Assembly: GCF_007954585.1 (NCBI RefSeq)
Contig: NZ_CP042382.1
Coordinates: forward strand, 2,542,001-2,606,000
Origin: Pistricoccus aurantiacus
GTDB taxonomy: Bacteria; Pseudomonadota; Gammaproteobacteria; Pseudomonadales; Halomonadaceae
Direction: 5' to 3'
Length of the DNA stretch: 64,000 nt
Below, piece by piece: positions 57,691 to 64,000 of the stretch (position 1 is the first letter of the stretch; each line of letters opens with the position of its first letter). A program made the translations under genes and the position numbers. The notes beneath the pieces were generated by a model. That model was not told the DNA's origin. It did no database searches and worked only from the letters and a program-made list of their open reading frames with translations.

Positions 57691-58890
57691 TCAGGCGCGC
57701 TTCGTGCGGCGCGGCTGACGGCGCTGTGGCTTGCGAATCGGTTCCGGTACCGCATTGGGATCCGGTTCGAAGCCCGGCTCGACACGGCTTTCGATGCTCT
57801 GCTTGATCAGGCGCTCGATCCCGCGCAGCAAGCCCTTTTCATCGATGCAGACCAGGGAAACCGCGAGGCCTTCGCTGCCGGCACGACCGGTACGGCCGAT
57901 GCGGTGCACATAGTCTTCCGCCACGTTGGGCAGCTCGAAATTGACCACGTAAGGCAGCTCGTTGATATCCAGGCCTCGAGCGGCGATATCCGTGGCCACC
58001 AGCACCTGCAGGCCGCCATCCTTGAAGGCGCCCAAAGCCCGGGTGCGGGCGGATTGGCTCTTGTTGCCGTGGATCGCCATGGCGGGAATGTCCTGCTTGG
58101 AGAGCTGTTCCGCCAGGCGGTTGGCGCCGTGCTTGGTACGAGTGAATACCAGCACCTGGTGCCAGCGCTGGGTGATGATCAGATGGGCCAGCAGTTCGCG
58201 TTTGCGTTCCCGGTCGACCTGATAGACCACTTGGTCGATACGCTCCGCGGTGGTGTTGCGCGGCGCCACGTCGATCATCGCCGGGGCGTCGAGCAGACCG
58301 TCCGCCAGACGGCGAATCTCGTTGGAGAAGGTCGCGGAGAACAGCAGGTTCTGTCGGCGCTTGGGCAGCAGACGCAATACTTTCTTGATGTCGTGAATGA
58401 AGCCCATGTCGAGCATGCGATCCGCTTCGTCCAGTACCAGCACTTCGACCTGGGAAAGATCCACGTGTTTCTGCTGCTGAAGATCCAGCAGGCGCCCCGG
58501 GGTGGCTACCAGGATATCCAGTCCCGCACGCAGTGCGTCCACTTGGGGCTGTTGGCCGACGCCGCCGAAGATGACGTGGGAACGTAGCTTCAGATGGCGG
58601 CCATAGGTCTTGACGCTGTCCCCCACCTGAGCCGCCAGTTCCCGGGTCGGGGTCAGTACCAAGGCGCGAACCTGGCGCGCCTTGGGACGCGGGCCATCCG
58701 CCAGTCGCTGCAGCAGCGGCAAGGTAAAGCCCGCGGTCTTGCCGGTGCCGGTCTGGGCGCTGGCCAGTAGATCGCCGCCGGTGAGGACCGCGGGAATCGC
58801 CTGGCGCTGAATGGGGGTCGGCTCGGTATAGCCCTGGGCTTCTACCGCCCGCAGTAGTTCCGGGCGCAGGCCAAGGTCGGTAAATTTCAT
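57691..58890 (-). CDS. rhlE: DEAD-box RNA helicase, RhlE-like
   Basis: An ATP-dependent RNA helicase involved in ribosome assembly or RNA turnover. The 399 residues contain the Q motif ([13 protein letters not shown]), motif I (AQTGTGKT), Ia ([11 protein letters not shown]), DEAD ([13 protein letters not shown]), SAT, and the second-domain motifs [11 protein letters not shown] and [11 protein letters not shown] short basic C-terminal tail ([14 protein letters not shown]) is typical of RhlE. The RhlE assignment within the DEAD family is likely but not certain. Confidence 0.93.
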   Translation of the reverse strand: MKFTDLGLRPELLRAVEAQGYTEPTPIQRQAIPAVLTGGDLLASAQTGTGKTAGFTLPLLQRLADGPRPKARQVRALVLTPTRELAAQVGDSVKTYGRHLKLRSHVIFGGVGQQPQVDALRAGLDILVATPGRLLDLQQQKHVDLSQVEVLVLDEADRMLDMGFIHDIKKVLRLLPKRRQNLLFSATFSNEIRRLADGLLDAPAMIDVAPRNTTAERIDQVVYQVDRERKRELLAHLIITQRWHQVLVFTRTKHGANRLAEQLSKQDIPAMAIHGNKSQSARTRALGAFKDGGLQVLVATDIAARGLDINELPYVVNFELPNVAEDYVHRIGRTGRAGSEGLAVSLVCIDEKGLLRGIERLIKQSIESRVEPGFEPDPNAVPEPIRKPQRRQPRRTKRA

Positions 58891-59107
58891 GATATCTCCA
58901 GCAAGTCATCCGTTTCGAGAATGGGCTCGCCGTCGGGCAAGATGCCCGCGAGAACACGGCACAATGAAACGGGGGGAATAAAGCGTCGGGAAAGGTAATT
59001 TGATGACGACGAAAGACGCCATGATGACAGAAAACGGCGCTTGGCGCAGCCCCGTTCCGAAGGTGGCCAGCGCCGTCATCAATTGTCGGCGAGCGTAAAG
59101 ATAACGT

Positions 59108-59599
59108 TCAGTGGCTGTCGCGATGGCTCGCGAGACTCGCCTGCAGGCGATTGCGGGTGGCCGTGTCCAGATCCGGCAGTTCGGCAAGCGCTTCGTCGGA
59201 CATGGCAAGCAGCGCCTGGGGATCGTAGACACCCGCGGAAAAAAGTCGCCTCGCCGTTGCGCGTCCCACTCCCTCGAGTTGAGTCAGGTGCTGGGCATGA
59301 ATGTCGAGGAAATCCGTGCGCTCGTCTTCCGTCAGGGTGTCGCAGGCGCCGCTTTGATAGTAGGCGCAGGCGAATCGCGCCATCTCAAGCTCCGCCGAAT
59401 CCAGCGTCGGCAGATTGACGAAATCATGATGATTGGCCAACTTGCGCATGGCTTCCAACCCTTGCCGAGCGGCATCCAGGTATTCGGGGCTCGTGACCGG
59501 GTCGCCCTCGATGGCTTGCTGCAGGTTGGAATCCACCAGATACACCAGTTCCCGGAGTTCCAGTGCAACTTCATGCTGTTCAGGGTGTAGATTTTCCAT
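59108..59599 (-). CDS. Helix-hairpin-helix domain protein of unknown function
   Basis: A 163-residue soluble protein. The C-terminal part carries a helix-hairpin-helix pair (LTQLEGVGRATARRLFSAGV and ALAELPDLDTATRNRLQASL), as in DNA-repair and recombination proteins; the N-terminal part is helical and acidic with no known domain. The start at 59599 has AGGAAG 9 nt upstream, better than the frame's first ATG at 59662. It probably binds nucleic acid; nothing more can be said. Confidence 0.75.
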   Translation of the reverse strand: MENLHPEQHEVALELRELVYLVDSNLQQAIEGDPVTSPEYLDAARQGLEAMRKLANHHDFVNLPTLDSAELEMARFACAYYQSGACDTLTEDERTDFLDIHAQHLTQLEGVGRATARRLFSAGVYDPQALLAMSDEALAELPDLDTATRNRLQASLASHRDSH

Positions 59600-59681
59600 A
59601 TAGGTGCGCTTCCTTGGATACCGATCAAACTGGCAGGATAACGGTCGAGTGGGTTCCAGCATAGCCTATTTGACGGCGGAT

Positions 59682-60284
59682 TCACCGACGCAAGGTGTGA
59701 ATTTGTCGCGCCAGCTGATCCGCGAACTCGTCCCAGCTGCGTCCCAGAGCGCGCACCAAGGCCGGATAACCGTCGCTATCCAGTTCGCTCGAGGTTTCGA
59801 AGCGCGCCGTGCCGAGTAGCGTGTTGTTCCGCTTGAGCTGCCACTGGCCCGCGGCGATCGCCTGGCCGTCATAGCGCCCCTGGAAGCGCTCCACGTCCAC
59901 GCTCAGCGTCATGGCATCCTTATCGAGGGTGCTGCCGGTGGTGATCACCCGCGTGTCCGGCAGATGCCGTTCCAGGTCGAGCTTCAGATTGTGCCGCAGT
60001 TGCCGATCCAGGCGTTCCGCCCACAGGTGATCGTTGGCCCGAGTCATGGTGATATCGTCCAGTTGCAGGGCGATGCCTTCGTGATTCAGGTAGTTGGCGA
60101 GTTGAATGGGCTCGAGCACCAGGGTGTAGGCGAAGTCGCTGCCGATTCCTGCTGCCGCCGTGTCCTCTGCCGTCCGGATGTCGCCGGTGGCCAGGGTATA
60201 GTGCTGGCGGCTGGCGGAACTCGAGGCACAGCCCGCAAGCACCAGCATCCCTACCAGTAGCGTCGCTAAGCGTACAAGGGTCAT
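59682..60284 (-). CDS. pqiC: PqiC-like (YmbA) outer-membrane lipoprotein
   Basis: The lipoprotein partner of the PqiAB lipid-transport system. From the ATG at 60284 the 200-residue product has a signal peptide with lipobox LAGC (about C19) and the ABC-type transport auxiliary domain (YTLATGD, then LVLEPIQLANYLNHEGIALQ). It lies 62 bp downstream of pqiB in the E. coli order pqiA-pqiB-pqiC. It is expected to dock PqiB to the outer membrane. Confidence 0.9.
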   Translation of the reverse strand: MTLVRLATLLVGMLVLAGCASSSASRQHYTLATGDIRTAEDTAAAGIGSDFAYTLVLEPIQLANYLNHEGIALQLDDITMTRANDHLWAERLDRQLRHNLKLDLERHLPDTRVITTGSTLDKDAMTLSVDVERFQGRYDGQAIAAGQWQLKRNNTLLGTARFETSSELDSDGYPALVRALGRSWDEFADQLARQIHTLRR

Positions 60285-60346
60285 AAGCGTTTCCTGTTCC
60301 AAATTGCCTAAAAAGCATAGCGGCCTGTTGCGTTTATGCATTCCCG

Positions 60347-61939
60347 TCAGTTGGGTGCTCTGGGCAGTGGGTCCGGGCCTTCGTTACGATCAAAAATCAG
60401 CGCGTTGGGCTTCTCCTTGAGCGTGCGCGCCACCGGCTGCAGGTCTCGCAGCAAGCTTTCGAATTGAGCCAGAGTCTCGTTGAGATTGGCAGACAGATTT
60501 CGCGTGGCGGGGCTATCGATCAACTGTCTGGTCGAATCGGCGACGTCGCGAAACTCCTTCAGCGTGGCCTGAGAGGTATCCAGGTTCTGTTCCAGTGCCG
60601 CGAGCAACGGCTCGATGTCAAGCCCGTTGAGCTTGTCCAGCAGATTCGAGACCTTGCTCTCGATCTGGGCGAGTCCGGCGGAGGTGCTGGGGAAGACCGG
60701 AACCTGCTCGAAAGTCTTGGCCACGAAGGCATCGTCGGTTTTCTTCTGGAAGTTGAGATCCACGTATAGAGCGCCGGTCAGCAGGTTGCCGGTCTTGAGA
60801 GAGGCGCGCAGACCGTTCTCGAACCAGCCCTTGAAGCGCGAACGCCAATTCTCGATATCCTTGGAGGTGAAATCGCTTCCCAGGCGCTGGGGTTCGATAC
60901 GAATCAATACCGGAATGGCGAAGCCTGCCTGGGATTCCGGTCGCGGCGCGGAAAAGTGCCAAGGCACGCTCGCCACGGTGCCGACGCGGACGCCACGAAA
61001 TTCCACCGGCGCGCCCTTGGAGAGCCCGCGTACCGTATCATCGATCAAGAGCACGTATTCCAGGTAATTGTTGAAGGTGCCCTGGCTCGCGCTTTCCTCG
61101 TCGGCGTAGAGACTGAAGGTGGTTCCCGGCTGCACCGGTTCTCCCGGGGAGACGTCCTCGGGAATGCCGAAGGTAATACCGCCGCTGATCAGCGTCTCGA
61201 TGGATTCGACGCTTACCCGAAATCCTTCGGAATCAAGCGTCAGATCGACGCCGCTGGCGGTCCAGAATCGCGTGCTATCGGTGATGAGCTTGTCGTAAGG
61301 CTTGTCGATATACAGGCGATATTCCATCTGTCGGGTATCCGTATCGAAGTTTGCCTCTTCCACTCGGCCTACGGTCAGGCCCTGATAGGTGACTGGATCG
61401 CCAGCCTTGAAGGAATTGCTCAGATCGCTGGACAGCTGAATGCGCATGCCGTTGGCATCCGGCGGAGCCACGGGTGGCTGTTCCAGCACGTCGAACCTGG
61501 ACCGGCTTTCGTCGCTGGTGCCTGGCTGCAATTGTATATAGGCACCGGACAAGACCGTGTTGAGCCCGCTGATGCCTTCACGGCCGATACGCGGCTTGAC
61601 CACCCAGAAGCGGGTATCTTCGACCAGCACGTCCGCGGTCCCCTGGTTCATCGTCGCGCTGGCTTCGATATGCGAAAGATCCTCGGAAAGAGTGACGCTT
61701 TCGATTCGACCGATTTCCACGTTGCGGGTCTTGATCAGGGTGCTGCCGGCCTCGATGCCTTCGGCGTTGTCCATGATCAGGGTGATCTGTGGCCCGCGAC
61801 TCACGTAGTTGTCGTAGACCAGCCACAGTCCGATCAGCACCGCTACCAGGGGGACGATCCATATCGGCGACAGGCGCTTTCCTCGCCGTGTGGTGGCGCG
61901 CTGGGAAGAGATATCATCGTTAGGAGCTTGGTCAGGCAT
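60347..61939 (-). CDS. pqiB: PqiB MCE-domain protein
   Basis: Forms the periplasm-spanning tube of the Pqi lipid-transport system. The 530-residue protein has one N-terminal transmembrane helix (LSPIWIVPLVAVLIGLWLVY) and three MCE repeats (beginning near ITLIMDNAEGIEAGSTLIKT, IQLSSDLSNSFKAGDPVTYQ and the TTFSLYADE block with PVEFRGVRVGTV). A long coiled C-terminal region follows (KVSNLLDKLNGLDIEPLLAAL). The ATG at 61939 overlaps the pqiA stop by 8 bp and has AAGGAC upstream. Confidence 0.94.
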   Translation of the reverse strand: MPDQAPNDDISSQRATTRRGKRLSPIWIVPLVAVLIGLWLVYDNYVSRGPQITLIMDNAEGIEAGSTLIKTRNVEIGRIESVTLSEDLSHIEASATMNQGTADVLVEDTRFWVVKPRIGREGISGLNTVLSGAYIQLQPGTSDESRSRFDVLEQPPVAPPDANGMRIQLSSDLSNSFKAGDPVTYQGLTVGRVEEANFDTDTRQMEYRLYIDKPYDKLITDSTRFWTASGVDLTLDSEGFRVSVESIETLISGGITFGIPEDVSPGEPVQPGTTFSLYADEESASQGTFNNYLEYVLLIDDTVRGLSKGAPVEFRGVRVGTVASVPWHFSAPRPESQAGFAIPVLIRIEPQRLGSDFTSKDIENWRSRFKGWFENGLRASLKTGNLLTGALYVDLNFQKKTDDAFVAKTFEQVPVFPSTSAGLAQIESKVSNLLDKLNGLDIEPLLAALEQNLDTSQATLKEFRDVADSTRQLIDSPATRNLSANLNETLAQFESLLRDLQPVARTLKEKPNALIFDRNEGPDPLPRAPN

Positions 61940-63242
61940 CGGTCGTGTCCTTGGTGCCAAGAGAGATTTGTTGGAATTCGGCGATATCCGAGGGATTGTC
62001 CCAGAGAAGACGAGAATCGAAGCTCTTGGCCGCCAGCATGGTCAGTATCACCACGGAGGCGAACGGCAGAATGGCCGAGCCGGGGCTCACCGTCATCAGG
62101 TTGCCCGCGTTGACCAGGGCGCCAAGAATGGCTACCACGAAGATATCCACCATGGACCAGCGCCCGATCACATCCGCCATTCGATGCAGCCGGGTCCGTC
62201 CAAGGGCGTGCATGTTCCTGCTGCGCGGCGCGATATAGCAGAGCCAGGAAAGGGCGATCAATTTCAGTACCGGCACCGTGATACTGGCGAACAAAATGAC
62301 GATGGCCACCGGATAGGAGCCGCTCTCCCAGAGCTCCACCACGCCGGTGATGATAGTCGAAGGTGTGGTATGACCTAACCAGGTGGTATTCATGATGGGG
62401 TAGACGTTGGCGGGAATGTACATGATCGCCGCCGCTATCAGCAGCGCCCAGGTACGCTGCAGGCTTTTGTGATAGCGCAGGTGCAAGGGCTCGCCGCAGC
62501 GCAGGCAGTGGCCCTGTCCCTTGTCGTCGAGTCGGTTGACCAGGCCGCAGGTGGGGCAGCCCGCCAATCCTTGAGGCGCCGCCGGCTGCCCGATCCGGCA
62601 ATTTTCAGGCGCCTGGGGTTCGCCGGTCAGGGAAAACCACATCCAGTCCGCGTCGATGGATTGAGTGGTTAAAAGCAGCAGAATAGTGAAGGCGCAAAAG
62701 GCCCAGAATCCCAGATCCAGATCGATTTCCGCGAGTCCAGCCATCTTGATCAGACTGACCAGGGTGCCGATGATGAAGACATCCGCCATCATCCAGGGAT
62801 TCATGTGTGCCAGCGAGCGGGCAATGCCGCAACTGAAGGCCATGGACTCGCCGCGCAGCAGACCGATATGCAGCCAGATGACCCCCAGCAGGTAGACGCC
62901 GGGCAGCACCATGACGAACAACGCCACGGCGATGGCGATCAAGGGTTGATGAAAGCCCAGCAAGCTGGTGGCGGTCTGAGGGAGCTCGATGCGGTCGCCG
63001 AAGCCTTGGAAGTCGAAGCTGACAAAAGGGAAAATGATGGCGATGGTCAGGGCGATCAGCGCGCTGACGGCAAGCGCCATGCTGCGCTGGGCCGGCCAGT
63101 GGTGACGAGTGACCAGGGTATGATCGCAGCGTGGACAGTCGGCTTTCTCGCCGGCGTTCAGTGGCGGCAGCGCCACCAGCCAGTCGCATTCATGACAGGC
63201 TCGCAATCGGCGCCGCGTGGAGCGGGTTTCCGGCGATGCCAT
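61932..63242 (-). CDS. pqiA: PqiA inner-membrane protein
   Basis: The integral membrane partner of PqiB, known from paraquat-inducible genes and thought to load lipid into the MCE tube. With the ATG at 63242 it has 436 residues (417 in E. coli), two four-helix halves, and a Cys-rich rubredoxin-like site ahead of each (CHECDWLVALP with CPRCDHTL, then CPTCGLVNRL with CLRCGEPL). The frame runs 70 codons further upstream, but conserved sequence begins at the chosen start. No good ribosome site is visible, so the start is less sure than the identity. Confidence 0.93.
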   Translation of the reverse strand: MASPETRSTRRRLRACHECDWLVALPPLNAGEKADCPRCDHTLVTRHHWPAQRSMALAVSALIALTIAIIFPFVSFDFQGFGDRIELPQTATSLLGFHQPLIAIAVALFVMVLPGVYLLGVIWLHIGLLRGESMAFSCGIARSLAHMNPWMMADVFIIGTLVSLIKMAGLAEIDLDLGFWAFCAFTILLLLTTQSIDADWMWFSLTGEPQAPENCRIGQPAAPQGLAGCPTCGLVNRLDDKGQGHCLRCGEPLHLRYHKSLQRTWALLIAAAIMYIPANVYPIMNTTWLGHTTPSTIITGVVELWESGSYPVAIVILFASITVPVLKLIALSWLCYIAPRSRNMHALGRTRLHRMADVIGRWSMVDIFVVAILGALVNAGNLMTVSPGSAILPFASVVILTMLAAKSFDSRLLWDNPSDIAEFQQISLGTKDTTDA

Positions 63243-63470
63243 GGCAATGGAGTCGGTTGGCCGAGCGCGGTCGTCGTTATCGATCGGGGGCAAGAGGCGC
63301 TTTCCTGAAAATGATTTGTTGCACTCCGTAAACCGTTCATTATGACGGCTATGCGGATACATACAATATTCAGCGCCTTGGAGATCGACCTGTCTCTCGT
63401 CAACCTGTAACTTGCCGTCTTTCCCCAGCGTAAATATGTTTTTCTTTGTCACAAACTAAGGAATGAATCA

Positions 63471-64000
63471 ATGCTGATGCCGTTATTGGCCATCTTGTCG
63501 GGGCTGCTGCTGCTGATCTGGAGTGCGGATCGCTTCGTCGACGGGGCCGCGGCCACTGCCGGCCATCTCGGGCTTTCACCGCTGCTGATCGGCATGCTGG
63601 TGATCGGCTTTGGCACCTCTGCTCCCGAGATGATGGTATCCGGTCTGGCGGCCTGGCAGGGTAATCCCGGCCTCGCCCTGGGTAACGCCTACGGCTCGAA
63701 TATCACCAATGTGGGTCTGATCCTTGGCTTGGTAGCACTCATTTCTCCCTTGACAGTACATTCCCAGGTGCTGAAAAAAGAGCTTCCGCTGCTGGCGGCG
63801 GTCACTTTGCTGGCGGCCTGGCAACTGCGTGACGGCGCCATCGGCACGCTAGAAGCGATTGTATTGCTGGTAGTGCTGGGCGCCTTCATCGGCTTGAGTA
63901 TCTGGAAAGGGCGACAATCCGAGGAAGATGCGCTGAGCCAGGACACCCGTCAGGATCTCGAGGCTGGGGGCATGTCTCTCAAGGCGGGAATCCTCTGGAC
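63471..64000 (+). CDS. Sodium/calcium exchanger family protein (YrbG-like), partial
   Basis: The N-terminal 176 codons of a CaCA-superfamily antiporter; the 3' end lies beyond the right edge. The first alpha repeat is plain: VIGFGTSAPEMMVS and GNAYGSNITNVGLILGL hold the GTSxPE and GNxxGSN ion-binding motifs, between hydrophobic helices. AAGGA lies 8 nt before the ATG at 63471. It is divergent from pqiA. E. coli YrbG is encoded beside the mlaFEDCB lipid-transport genes, so a pairing with another MCE system here is notable but may be chance. Confidence 0.92.
   Translation, partial: MLMPLLAILSGLLLLIWSADRFVDGAAATAGHLGLSPLLIGMLVIGFGTSAPEMMVSGLAAWQGNPGLALGNAYGSNITNVGLILGLVALISPLTVHSQVLKKELPLLAAVTLLAAWQLRDGAIGTLEAIVLLVVLGAFIGLSIWKGRQSEEDALSQDTRQDLEAGGMSLKAGILW

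Noticed and set aside
59682..63242. mla or lipid-asymmetry operon
   Set aside because: The Cys-rich PqiA, three-MCE PqiB and YmbA-type lipoprotein identify pqiABC; no MlaF/MlaE-type ABC genes are present.

Overview
The window is a stretch of gammaproteobacterial chromosome, most likely from a Halomonas-like member of the Halomonadaceae. This is inferred from the order gyrA-serC-pheA-(tyrA-aroA fusion)-cmk-rpsA, an MvaT-type rather than H-NS-type silencer, and the moderately GC-rich housekeeping genes. No 16S gene is present to confirm it.

Layout. (1) 1-2.7 kb, minus strand: a CDF metal transporter cut by the window edge, a PlsC-like acyltransferase and rdgC. (2) 2.9-12.7 kb, plus strand: the tightly overlapping gyrA-serC-pheA-tyrA/aroA-cmk operon and rpsA, closed by a strong terminator. 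(3) 12.8-30.6 kb: an AT-rich surface-polysaccharide island. It holds an MvaT-like silencer, a small MvaT-oligomerisation-like protein, an O-antigen-ligase-like protein, a decayed IS630 transposase, about 1.8 kb of mostly gene-free DNA containing an ops (RfaH) element, wza-wzb-wzc, four glycosyltransferases, a Wzy-like protein, a PglC-type initiating phosphoglycosyl transferase and a sugar aminotransferase. (4) 30.6-41.2 kb: trmJ, groEL/groES, fxsA, a ComEA-like protein, pyrF, lapB, lapA, ihfB, sdhE/ygfX, nadB and a FUSC-type membrane protein. (5) 41.2-49.2 kb: a tRNA-Gly/Cys/Leu operon with unusual tRNA-derived tandem repeats, pgsA, uvrC, argF, grxD, rnt, argG, hlyU-like and a DUF294 protein. 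(6) 49.2-54.7 kb: a translationally coupled minus-strand signalling operon consisting of a receiver-only regulator, a membrane protein joining a PAS and degenerate-kinase region to a DnaQ-like exonuclease, a tiny membrane protein and a solute-symporter/histidine-kinase hybrid. (7) 54.8-64 kb: a GST, an MFS transporter coupled to an unknown gene, an RhlE-type helicase, an HhH protein, the pqiABC operon and a truncated YrbG-type exchanger.

How the parts fit. Wza, Wzb and Wzc make up the export and control machinery for a Wzx/Wzy-type polysaccharide. The PglC-like enzyme would start the lipid-linked repeat, the glycosyltransferases extend it and the Wzy-like protein polymerises it. No Wzx flippase is visible, nor the dehydratase that would feed the aminotransferase, so the pathway must be completed from elsewhere. 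The ops element predicts RfaH-dependent transcription of the long operon, and the MvaT-like protein is a natural silencer of AT-rich island DNA.

The observations I rank highest are the two 74-bp repeats after tRNA-Gly that carry the tRNA 3' end (reminiscent of E. coli rtT repeats), the pseudokinase-exonuclease signalling operon, the small MvaT-like protein without a DNA-binding domain, and the ops element. Functions are assigned by recognising motifs by eye; no database search was run.
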